Part shown: positions 48,072 to 56,122 of the stretch, piece after piece | Position numbering within the stretch: position 1 is the stretch's first letter | Layout: each line of letters begins with the position of its first letter | Assembly: GCF_000161795.2 (NCBI RefSeq) | Contig: NZ_CP006882.1 | Span: 186,001-250,000 of the forward strand | Direction: 5' to 3' | DNA length: 64,000 nucleotides | Source: Synechococcus sp. WH 8109 | GTDB taxonomy: Bacteria; Cyanobacteriota; Cyanobacteriia; PCC-6307; Cyanobiaceae | Position numbers and translations under genes: made by a program | Notes under the pieces: generated by a model | What the model was told of the DNA's origin: nothing | Seen by the model: only the letters and a program-made list of their open reading frames with translations | The model's database searches: none

Positions 48072-49214
48072 GTGAACCTCTTGGCCAGCCCTATTGCGGT
48101 CGCCTCGGTCAGCTTTTTTCTGGCCGCGGTGACCACTACGGTGCTGGTGCCTCAAGTGCGCCGGCTGGGTTTGCGCTTCGGGTGGACCGATCAACCGGAT
48201 GAGCGCAAGCAGCACATCACCCCCATGGTGAGGTTGGGGGGCATCGCCATGGTGTTTGGTTTTGCCCTGGCTTTGTCGGCGGTGTGGTCCGTGGGGGGCT
48301 TTGGCCTTCTGGCCCCGGCCAGGGATCAGCTGATCTGGAGCACCCTGGCCGGTTCGCTCTGCTTTTTTCTGATTGGCCTGGCCGATGACCTCTTCGCTCT
48401 CTCTCCCTGGCCGCGGCTGGCTGGGCAAGTCGCCGTGGCTTGTGCGGTGTGGAGCCAGGGCGTTCGGATTGGGGCGATCGATCTTCCCTGGTTCACCGCT
48501 TCAGCCGGTCCGATTGCTCTGCCGGACAGCCTCAGCTTGCTGGCCACTGTTGTTTGGCTGGTTGGGATCACTAACGCCATCAACTGGCTAGATGGCCTCG
48601 ACGGTCTCGCTGCGGGAGTGGCTGGCATTGCCGCTGTTGGGCTGATTTCTGTCAGCTTTTCGTTGCATCAGGTTGCCGCTGGATTCCTTGCCGCAGCGTT
48701 GGCGGGCTGCTGCCTCGGTTTCCTTAGGCACAACTTCAACCCCGCCCGCATCTTCATGGGGGATGGGGGCTCCTACTTTCTTGGCTTCACTCTCGCTGCC
48801 GTGAGCATCGTGGGACCCGCCAAGGGGCTCACGACGGTGAGTCTGCTGCTGCCGTTGCTGATTCTCTCGCTGCCTCTGGCCGATATGTCGGCCGTGATCA
48901 TGGGCCGTCTGAGGGAAGGCCGTTCTCCCTTCTATCCCGACCGGCGTCACCTCCATCACCGCCTGTTGCGCGCAGGGTTCAGTCATCGGCGCACGGTGCT
49001 GTTGATCTACGTTTTCACCCAGTGGCTTGCTGCCCTGGCCCTAGTGGTGGCCAATGCTGAGATGCGTTTCCTCTGGCTGGCCTTGGCAACGGCCATCCTT
49101 GTGGCCACGGTGGTGATCAGCCGTCGCCAACTGCAGCATGAGCGGGCTCTGTTGAACACCAACCCTTGCTCCACCCCGGTTGATCCTGCGGCCCTTGGCG
49201 AACCGCGTGGCTGA
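48072..49214 (+). CDS. WecA/MraY-family polyprenyl-phosphate sugar-1-phosphate transferase
   Basis: The 380-residue membrane protein has about ten helices and the family's catalytic aspartates in the [12 protein letters not shown] loop and [15 protein letters not shown], with the later [12 protein letters not shown]. It also has the [16 protein letters not shown] histidine motif of the WecA branch, so it is more likely a UDP-HexNAc transferase for envelope glycans than MraY itself. The start is GTG 48072; the stop overlaps cinA. Confidence 0.9.
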   Translation: MNLLASPIAVASVSFFLAAVTTTVLVPQVRRLGLRFGWTDQPDERKQHITPMVRLGGIAMVFGFALALSAVWSVGGFGLLAPARDQLIWSTLAGSLCFFLIGLADDLFALSPWPRLAGQVAVACAVWSQGVRIGAIDLPWFTASAGPIALPDSLSLLATVVWLVGITNAINWLDGLDGLAAGVAGIAAVGLISVSFSLHQVAAGFLAAALAGCCLGFLRHNFNPARIFMGDGGSYFLGFTLAAVSIVGPAKGLTTVSLLLPLLILSLPLADMSAVIMGRLREGRSPFYPDRRHLHHRLLRAGFSHRRTVLLIYVFTQWLAALALVVANAEMRFLWLALATAILVATVVISRRQLQHERALLNTNPCSTPVDPAALGEPRG

Positions 49215-50466
49215 ATCGTGTGTCGAAATCTTGTGCGTGGGCACAGAGCTGTTGTTAGGGGACATCCTCAACGGCAATGCCCGATGGATTGCCGAACAGT
49301 TGGCGGGGCTGGGGCTGCCGCATTACCGCCAAACCGTTGTTGGCGACAACAAAGAGCGTTTGATCTCCGCTGTACTCGAGGCATCGCAGCGTTGCAGGGT
49401 TCTGGTGACGACAGGAGGTTTGGGCCCAACCCCCGATGACATCACCACCGAGGCCCTGGCCGCTGCTTTCGACACTCCCTTGGAGGAGCGGCCCGAACTC
49501 TGGCTGGAGATCCAGCAGAAGTTATCGGCAGGTGGCCGGCCGGTTGCTTCCAGCAACCGCAGCCAGGCTTATTTGCCCCGTGGCTCGGAGGTTCTCCCCA
49601 ATCCAAAGGGGTCGGCACCGGGAATGATCTGGTCTCCCCGGCCTGATTTCACGATTCTCACCTTCCCGGGGGTGCCTGCGGAAATGCGGGCGATGTGGAT
49701 GGAAACGGCCGCCCCGTGGCTTCAAGCCAATGGTGGGGCTTCCGGTGTATTCGTGAGCCGTCAGCTCCGCTTCAGTGGTATTGGCGAATCCGATCTGGCT
49801 GAGCGCGTTGCCGATTTGTTGGAGTCGACCAACCCAACGGTGGCTCCCTATGCCTCCCTCGGCGATGTGAAATTGCGGCTCACAGCCTGTGCGTCCAGTG
49901 CCGATAACGCTGCTCAGCTGTTGGTGCCGCTGGAGGTTGAGCTGCGTCGTCGCACGGGCAATCACTGCTACGGCGTCGATGCGGACAGTCTGGCGTCGGT
50001 GGTGATCGACCTGCTCAAGCAACGGCACCAGACGCTGGCGGTGGCGGAGTCCTGCACCGGTGGTGGATTGGCGGCAGCCCTGACGGCTGTTCCAGGCTCT
50101 TCGTCGGTCTTTCAGGGTGGCGTCGTCGCCTATAGCAATGCGGTGAAACAGGCTGCGCTTGGGGTGTCTACGGATCTGCTCACTGCCAATGGTGCTGTTT
50201 CACAGCCTGTGGTGGAGGCGATGGCTCGGGCAGCCCGGGAGAAACTCAATTCCGATTGGGCGATTGCTGTAAGCGGCATCGCCGGCCCTGGCGGTGGCAG
50301 TGCTGAGAAGCCGGTGGGCCTGGTGCACCTGGCCTTGGCTGGTCCCGATGGCTGTGAGGCCTGGGTGCAGCATTTCGGTGAGCGGCGGGGACGGGAGGCC
50401 ATTCAGAGGATGAGCGTGATCCGCGGCTTGGACCGTCTGCGTCTTCGCTTGCTCGCTCAGGTTTAG
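49207..50466 (+). CDS. cinA: CinA: competence-damage protein / NMN deamidase
   Basis: The 419-residue protein joins an N-terminal MoaB/COG1058 domain ([36 protein letters not shown]) to a C-terminal NMN-deamidase domain ([31 protein letters not shown]). It recycles pyridine nucleotide and may process ADP-ribose. GTG 49207 gives an 8-nt overlap with the upstream transferase; the frame continues to 49180. Confidence 0.93.
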   Translation: MAESCVEILCVGTELLLGDILNGNARWIAEQLAGLGLPHYRQTVVGDNKERLISAVLEASQRCRVLVTTGGLGPTPDDITTEALAAAFDTPLEERPELWLEIQQKLSAGGRPVASSNRSQAYLPRGSEVLPNPKGSAPGMIWSPRPDFTILTFPGVPAEMRAMWMETAAPWLQANGGASGVFVSRQLRFSGIGESDLAERVADLLESTNPTVAPYASLGDVKLRLTACASSADNAAQLLVPLEVELRRRTGNHCYGVDADSLASVVIDLLKQRHQTLAVAESCTGGGLAAALTAVPGSSSVFQGGVVAYSNAVKQAALGVSTDLLTANGAVSQPVVEAMARAAREKLNSDWAIAVSGIAGPGGGSAEKPVGLVHLALAGPDGCEAWVQHFGERRGREAIQRMSVIRGLDRLRLRLLAQV

Positions 50467-50492
50467 GGTCGACGGTTCTTGCGGCTGAACTG

Positions 50493-51911
50493 TTGAGTTC
50501 CGGCACCCTCTACGACAAGGTGTGGGACCTGCATCGGGTGGCGGAGCTCCCCGGCGGATCCACCCAACTGTTTGTCGGTCTGCATCTGATCCATGAGGTC
50601 ACCAGTCCTCAGGCCTTCTCAGCGTTGAACGACAAGGGGCTGACGGTTCGCTGTCCTGAGCGCACGGTGGCCACGGTGGACCACATCGTTCCGACCACTT
50701 CTCAGCAACGGCCGTTCGCTGATCCGTTGGCAGAGGAGATGCTCAGCACGTTGGAGCGGAACTGCCAGGAGCACGGCATCCCTCTCAACAACATCGGCAG
50801 CGGACGTCAGGGCATCGTTCATGTGATTGCCCCGGAGCTGGGCCTGACCCAGCCGGGCATGACGGTGGCCTGCGGTGATTCCCACACCTCCACGCACGGC
50901 GCCTTCGGGGCGATTGCCTTCGGGATCGGCACCAGTCAGGTGCGCGATGTGTTGGCCAGCCAGAGCCTGGCCATGAACAAGCTCAAGGTGCGCCGGATTC
51001 AGGTGAATGGCCGTCTCTCCGAGGGCGTGTCAGCGAAGGATCTGATCCTGCATGTGATTCGCCACCTGGGTGTGAAGGGCGGCGTTGGCTATGCCTATGA
51101 GTTCGCCGGCTCTGCCATCGAGGCGTTGTCGATGGAAGAGCGGATGACCCTCTGCAACATGGCGATCGAGGGGGGAGCCCGTTGCGGTTACGTCAATCCC
51201 GATCAGGTCACCTTTGACTATCTGCAAGGTCGCGCCCATGCCCCCGAGGGTGAGGCCTGGAATCGTGCTGTCGCCTGGTGGAGCTCCCTGGCCACTGATG
51301 CCAACGCAACGGTCGACGATGAGGTGGTGTTTGATGCCGCTGCGATTCCACCCACGGTGACCTGGGGCATTACCCCGGGCCAGGGACTGGGGATCAATGA
51401 AACGGTGCCCAGCCTTGATCAGCTGGATCCAGGCGAGCGTCCGATTGCTGAGGAGGCCTACCGCTACATGGATCTCCAGCCGGGAACAGCTATCGCCGGG
51501 GTCCCTGTGGATGTCTGTTTCATCGGCAGTTGCACCAATGGTCGTCTCAGCGATCTGCGTGCTGCTGCCGATGTGGCCCGTGGGCGCCAGGTGGCTGAAG
51601 GTATCAAGGCGTTTGTGGTTCCCGGTTCGGAGCAGGTTGCGAAAGCTGCTGAAGCAGAAGGGCTGGATGCGGTGTTCCGTGCCGCAGGTTTTGAGTGGCG
51701 GGAGCCCGGCTGCTCGATGTGTCTGGCGATGAATTCGGATCGGCTGGAGGGGCGTCAGATCAGTGCTAGCTCCAGCAACCGCAATTTCAAGGGTCGGCAG
51801 GGATCGGCCAGTGGCCGGACGTTGTTGATGAGTCCTGCCATGGTGGCGGCAGCTGCCGTTAACGGTCGTGTGACCGATGTCCGTACTTTGATTTCTACGT
51901 CCGCATCGTGA
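50493..51911 (+). CDS. leuC: 3-isopropylmalate dehydratase, large subunit
   Basis: LeuC with LeuD isomerises 2- to 3-isopropylmalate in leucine synthesis, using a 4Fe-4S cluster. The 472-residue protein has the cluster cysteines in [14 protein letters not shown] and GCSMCLAMN, and the substrate-binding DHIVPTTSQ and [15 protein letters not shown]. The start is TTG 50493, 26 bp after cinA. Confidence 0.96.
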   Translation: MSSGTLYDKVWDLHRVAELPGGSTQLFVGLHLIHEVTSPQAFSALNDKGLTVRCPERTVATVDHIVPTTSQQRPFADPLAEEMLSTLERNCQEHGIPLNNIGSGRQGIVHVIAPELGLTQPGMTVACGDSHTSTHGAFGAIAFGIGTSQVRDVLASQSLAMNKLKVRRIQVNGRLSEGVSAKDLILHVIRHLGVKGGVGYAYEFAGSAIEALSMEERMTLCNMAIEGGARCGYVNPDQVTFDYLQGRAHAPEGEAWNRAVAWWSSLATDANATVDDEVVFDAAAIPPTVTWGITPGQGLGINETVPSLDQLDPGERPIAEEAYRYMDLQPGTAIAGVPVDVCFIGSCTNGRLSDLRAAADVARGRQVAEGIKAFVVPGSEQVAKAAEAEGLDAVFRAAGFEWREPGCSMCLAMNSDRLEGRQISASSSNRNFKGRQGSASGRTLLMSPAMVAAAAVNGRVTDVRTLISTSAS

Positions 51912-52525
51912 TTGCTCTCTTCCCGACTGGTCCGATTCAAAAGGTGAGTGGAACGGCCATCGCCGTCCCGGGTGAAGACATCGACACCGATCGAATCATT
52001 CCGGCACGGTTCCTTAAATGCGTCAGTTTCGAGGCGCTGGGTGACCAGGTGTTTGCCGACGATCGTCTTGAACTCTCCGGTGAGCATCCCTTTGATCAGG
52101 CCCGTTATCAGGGGGCATCGATCCTGGTGGTGAACGGTAATTTCGGCTGCGGTTCCAGCCGTGAGCATGCCCCTCAGGCGTTGATGCGCTGGGGAATTCG
52201 CGCGGTGGTTGGGGTGAGTTTTGCCGAGATCTTCTACGGCAACTGCCTCGCCCTTGGCATTCCCTGTGCAACGGCGACTCCGGAGCAGATCAAGGCGATT
52301 CAGGCCCAGGTGGATGGCGATCCGGGACGCTCCTGGAGCCTCGATCTTGCCGGCTTGGAACTGACCTCAGTCGACTCCAGTTGGCCTGTGTCGATCGATC
52401 CCGGCCCCATGGACATGCTGCGCAGCGGTCGTTGGGATGCAACGTCCCAGCTCCTGGACCATGGCCCCCAGGTTGCGGAATTGATGCAAACACTGCCCTA
52501 TATCAACCAGTTCGCCGCCAGGTAA
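51908..52525 (+). CDS. leuD: 3-isopropylmalate dehydratase, small subunit
   Basis: The 205-residue swivelling domain has [16 protein letters not shown] and the [15 protein letters not shown] loop. It starts at GTG 51908, overlapping the leuC stop by 4 nt, so the two subunits are made together. Confidence 0.96.
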   Translation: MIALFPTGPIQKVSGTAIAVPGEDIDTDRIIPARFLKCVSFEALGDQVFADDRLELSGEHPFDQARYQGASILVVNGNFGCGSSREHAPQALMRWGIRAVVGVSFAEIFYGNCLALGIPCATATPEQIKAIQAQVDGDPGRSWSLDLAGLELTSVDSSWPVSIDPGPMDMLRSGRWDATSQLLDHGPQVAELMQTLPYINQFAAR

Positions 52526-52528
52526 CAG

Positions 52529-52575
52529 CCAAGCGCGACTCCTGTGTCTATGAAAGAGATAGGAGTCGCGCTTGG
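52529..52575. promoter_or_regulatory. 15-bp perfect inverted repeat before the pentapeptide gene
   Basis: CCAAGCGCGACTCCT (52529-52543) and AGGAGTCGCGCTTGG (52561-52575) pair perfectly around a 17-nt loop. No T-run follows, so it is a poor classical terminator. The last GG begins the GGAG (52574-52577) that serves the gene at 52589, so the stem may hide or expose that ribosome site, or end leuCD transcripts. Confidence 0.7.
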
Positions 52576-52588
52576 AGCTTGAATCTCA

Positions 52589-53032
52589 ATGGCTCATTTG
52601 CTTTTGCGGTTGTTGTTTCCGTTGGTGCCCCTGTTGGTTGTTGCCGGTGTGGCTCCGGTTGGTGCCGTTCCGCTTCAGGTCGAGCCCCATGATCCGTTGG
52701 ACCGCAGCTGTCCTGGCTGTGACCTCCGCCAGGCGGATTTCCGTCAGGCCCATCTGATCGGCGCTGATTTTCGAGGCACTGATCTGCGTGGTGCCGATCT
52801 GCGGGAGGCGAATCTGGAAGGTGCTGACCTGACGGGAGCGTTGCTGGAGGGTGCTGACCTGCGGGGAGCCAACCTCACCAATGCTGAGTTGTCTGGTGTG
52901 GATCTGCGCAATGCCGATCTGCGGGAGGCTCAGGTGATCAATGCCTATGCACCGAACGTACGGACCTCCGGCATGCGCTATGCGGGAGCTTCCCTGTTCG
53001 GCAGCGATCTGATTATTGGGGGTGGTGATTGA
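52589..53032 (+). CDS. Exported pentapeptide repeat protein
   Basis: A signal peptide (MAHLLLRLLFPLVPLLVVAG, cleavage near APVGA) precedes about 16 pentapeptide units of the A(D/N)LxX type from residue 48 (DLRQADFRQAHLIGADFRG onward). These fold into a right-handed quadrilateral helix. The product is probably in the periplasm or thylakoid lumen. A CPGC pair (about 46-49) just before the repeats could form a disulfide. The function is unknown. It converges on the DUF3769 gene with no gap. Confidence 0.85.
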   Translation: MAHLLLRLLFPLVPLLVVAGVAPVGAVPLQVEPHDPLDRSCPGCDLRQADFRQAHLIGADFRGTDLRGADLREANLEGADLTGALLEGADLRGANLTNAELSGVDLRNADLREAQVINAYAPNVRTSGMRYAGASLFGSDLIIGGGD

Positions 53033-55870
53033 TCAGAAGGGGCGATCCGCGTTGGTCGTTTCCATCCAGTTCGTTGGGGTGTAGGGCACAAACGGCACGC
53101 CTGTGCCTTTGAAGTCAAAGTCGTGGAGCCTGAACCGGAAACCGCCGATGCCTTCGTAGGGATTGAAGTAGAAGCCGAGGTCATAACTGCGCTTTTGCCA
53201 GCGAAGTTCGATGTTCGAGTCGATCACGTCGCCGTAGTACTCGGAAGCTGGATCCACATTGAGGCCGATACCGGCATTCAGGACCAAGGGGCCGGCGATC
53301 TGTTGGGTGATGCCGATGCCAAGCGTGCCCAAGTCGATGGCTTGGTCGAACGCAAAGGGGCTGGCCCCCTGGGTGAAGGTGATCCCAGCACCGATAGAGA
53401 GCTTTGTGTAATCCAGGAATGGTTTGCTGAAGGTTCCCAGAGTCAGCGTCGGACCTGCCGAAAAGTTGATCAGGGTTTGACGGGTGCCATCGCCGTACGC
53501 TGTCAGAAGGGTGTTCACATTGGTGTTGAAGCGGAGGCCCGGAACGATGGCTGTCGGTGAGTAGCGGTAAGCGTCCTCAGAGGTCAAAGGTGCTGCTTGC
53601 CCGCGCCAGATTGGATAGACGCTGTTGATGGAGCCGTAGAAGTTCGCGCGTAGGCTCTCGGCGCGGTTGTTGTCACTGAAGCTCTCTGCCTGGTAGTTGC
53701 CCACACCGACACGCCAAATGTAGGAATTGCTCAACTTGCCCCATCTGAGCGCCTGCCTCTGCTCGATGAAACCGCCCAATGCGCTGTAGACGTCGGTTTC
53801 GCCTAATGAGCCGTTCCAGGTGCGATATCGATAGGCGCCAAACAAGCGGGCGGTGACGTCTCCAATCCAGGGCAGCTCAAAGTTGTTTTCGATGCTGCCC
53901 CAGTAGCGGCTGCCGTCGGCGAAATCCTGAGGGTTAAAGGTGCTGATGTCGGCCTCCAAAGTGGTATCCCAGCCCCAGATCTGGCCTTTGAGTTCAGCTT
54001 CAAGGCCGACCAGCTCACTGACAGAGGAGGTTTGGCCGTCGATGGCGCGTTGGACCAGGAACTGGGGTTCCAGGCTCAGGGTGTAATCACGGCTCAGTTC
54101 AATTGGTTTGAGATTGCGACCAACGAAGAAGCCGTCGCGATCCTTGTTGTCAATGCCAAAGACCCAGCGGTTCTCCACTTCCTCCTCCTTCTGGATGAGT
54201 TGCCGCCTGGTCACCGGGATGGGCAATTGTTCTTCGATGATCAGGCGGTTGCGCCGCGCCGAAATCAGCACGTCGCCATTGGTTTGTTCTTTGGCGACCA
54301 CACCCTCTGCATCAATCCTGGTTTGCGCCGGTGTGAAGGGGTCATTGCTGAAGCCCATACGTTCGGCTTCCCAGCCATTCGGCGTAATCAGAATCTTCGA
54401 GGCCTGAACTCTCCAGCGACTGATCGTTCCATTGAGCAATTGTTTTTTCTCCTGGCGTTTCAGTTGAGGAGGTTTGACTGCGCCGAAGCGGGTTTCAACG
54501 GAATTCGGACGTTGGCCGGGCAGGCCGGTGCGTCGTTCGATGCTGAAGCTGCCCTGGTAGGTGACGTTGGAAATCCGCTGATCGATCTGGACGATCGCCT
54601 CGTTCCGCATGGCCTGCTGCTGGGCTGGGGGGATCGGTTGCTGCTGGGTGGTCTCATTACTGGAGACGTGTAGCTGAGGATCACCTCCATCGCCGAGGGC
54701 AATCGAGTCGAGACGCTCGGAGAGGGAGGAGGGCTTGACGCGCTGGCCGCGATCAGGATCTTTACATTCAGGCAGGGGAGGCATCACATCGCTCTCTGGC
54801 TTCGGTATGTCCTGTCCCCAGCGGTATCGCAGGCCGAGCAAGTAACCATTGCTTCCTTCGGAGACTCCTGAATAGGTGCCGAAAGCTCCAGAGCGGTGGT
54901 GAATTCGACCAACGAGTGACAGGTCGGAGGACACCGCTGCTTCAACCTCGAAGGCGAGGTAGTTCAGCAGCTGGGTGTAATTCTCGCGAAATGTTTTCTC
55001 GTAGAGGCTGACATCGGTGTTGTAACTGACGCCTTCAACAACGCTGAAGCTCAGCCAAGGCTGCACCCAGACGCGCGCTCCAATCCCGATTACCGCCTCG
55101 CTGAAGTTCTGGGGGGGCAGGTCGGCGTAGGGCGTGCTCTGGTTGAATGCGCCGCCCTGTTGCTGCTTGGCGATGTGGCTGAACAGGTCAGCCTCAAGTT
55201 CAACGGCGATTGGACCAGCGCGCATGATCCGTTTCTGCACGCCGACGCCCAGTACGGCTTCCGGACGCATGCGTCCGTTGAACAGGAAGGTGTCTCCGAA
55301 GGGGGCATCCATCATCTGCCCGCCCCAGGCCGTTACTGCCCAAGGTTGTGGATGCCAGTCGGGAACCGGAGGAAGCAGTGGCGGACAGGCCACGGTCGGC
55401 ATGTCTTCAAGGCTGGCTGGCGCGGATGACTCGCGTCGGGCTGATGTTGCTCGAGAACTATTTAATGGATTGGTGAGGGGCTCCTCGAGGTCGATGACCC
55501 CGTAAACATCATTGAGCAGTCCTTCCTGTTGAACGAGGTTGTAGCGGAAGCTTGACGCTTGAAAATATTGACTGCCGCGCCTGAAGCGGACAGCGCCGCG
55601 CGCGTAGAGCGTGCGGTAGGCCGCATCAAATTCGATCCGATCGGCGTGCAGTTCGGCGTTTCCGAGCTGAACTGAAACGTTGCCTTCGGCGACGTTGGCT
55701 TTCGACTTGGTGTCGGAGTATTGGCGGTCCGCTCGAACGTTCAGGCTCGCCGGTGCTGGAGCCGCTGAATCAGGCGTTGATGCAGCCGAACCTGCCGCTG
55801 CGGGCAACACGGATAACGACCCTGTGATCAGGGTTCCGGTCAATGCAAAAAGGAGGCGGTGCGCCGCCAA
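53033..55870 (-). CDS. DUF3769 outer-membrane protein, LptD/OstA-like
   Basis: The 945-residue protein has a signal peptide (about 1-26) and an OstA-like N-terminal domain (NVRADRQYSDTKSKANVAEGN, LHADRIEFDAAYRTLYARG). A long region of alternating beta strands ends with an outer-membrane-type C-terminus. That layout matches the cyanobacterial DUF3769/LptD group, thought to insert lipopolysaccharide. A low-complexity QQQPIPPAQQQAM section lies near the middle. It starts at TTG 55870; a TGA closes the frame just upstream. Confidence 0.85.
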   Translation of the reverse strand: MAAHRLLFALTGTLITGSLSVLPAAAGSAASTPDSAAPAPASLNVRADRQYSDTKSKANVAEGNVSVQLGNAELHADRIEFDAAYRTLYARGAVRFRRGSQYFQASSFRYNLVQQEGLLNDVYGVIDLEEPLTNPLNSSRATSARRESSAPASLEDMPTVACPPLLPPVPDWHPQPWAVTAWGGQMMDAPFGDTFLFNGRMRPEAVLGVGVQKRIMRAGPIAVELEADLFSHIAKQQQGGAFNQSTPYADLPPQNFSEAVIGIGARVWVQPWLSFSVVEGVSYNTDVSLYEKTFRENYTQLLNYLAFEVEAAVSSDLSLVGRIHHRSGAFGTYSGVSEGSNGYLLGLRYRWGQDIPKPESDVMPPLPECKDPDRGQRVKPSSLSERLDSIALGDGGDPQLHVSSNETTQQQPIPPAQQQAMRNEAIVQIDQRISNVTYQGSFSIERRTGLPGQRPNSVETRFGAVKPPQLKRQEKKQLLNGTISRWRVQASKILITPNGWEAERMGFSNDPFTPAQTRIDAEGVVAKEQTNGDVLISARRNRLIIEEQLPIPVTRRQLIQKEEEVENRWVFGIDNKDRDGFFVGRNLKPIELSRDYTLSLEPQFLVQRAIDGQTSSVSELVGLEAELKGQIWGWDTTLEADISTFNPQDFADGSRYWGSIENNFELPWIGDVTARLFGAYRYRTWNGSLGETDVYSALGGFIEQRQALRWGKLSNSYIWRVGVGNYQAESFSDNNRAESLRANFYGSINSVYPIWRGQAAPLTSEDAYRYSPTAIVPGLRFNTNVNTLLTAYGDGTRQTLINFSAGPTLTLGTFSKPFLDYTKLSIGAGITFTQGASPFAFDQAIDLGTLGIGITQQIAGPLVLNAGIGLNVDPASEYYGDVIDSNIELRWQKRSYDLGFYFNPYEGIGGFRFRLHDFDFKGTGVPFVPYTPTNWMETTNADRPF

Positions 55871-55888
55871 GGCAATGCTGCTGCGGAC

Positions 55889-55908
55889 AATGAGCTTGCC
55901 AGCTCATT
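55889..55908. other. Hairpin between psbI and the DUF3769 gene
   Basis: AATGAGCT/AGCTCATT forms an 8-bp stem around TGCC, between the psbI stop and the DUF3769 start. It lacks a T-run on the minus strand and may only modulate read-through. Confidence 0.4.
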
Positions 55909-55965
55909 TCTGAAATCACGCTCTGGTCAGACCAGTGTGTGGCGCGGTTTGATCAGGAGATGGCA

Positions 55966-56085
55966 TCAATCTTCCAGGTCTTTGCGGCTAGGGGTGCGGC
56001 TTGGATCGCTCGCAAGGAACCCGAACACAAAGATCCCGAGGAAGAAGAAGACGACCGAGTAAACGGAGATCTTGAGGGCGAGCAT
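55966..56085 (-). CDS. psbI: Photosystem II reaction center protein I
   Basis: The 39-residue protein [20 protein letters not shown]... with ending [14 protein letters not shown] is the near-invariant PsbI, which stabilises the D1/CP43 side of PSII. It has a single transmembrane helix (about 4-26). The start is ATG 56085. It lies upstream of the DUF3769 gene on the same strand and 37 bp from the divergent mannosidase start. Confidence 0.97.
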   Translation of the reverse strand: MLALKISVYSVVFFFLGIFVFGFLASDPSRTPSRKDLED

Positions 56086-56122
56086 GGAGACCGACCGGCG
56101 TCTGTGACAAGGGCATCATCCT

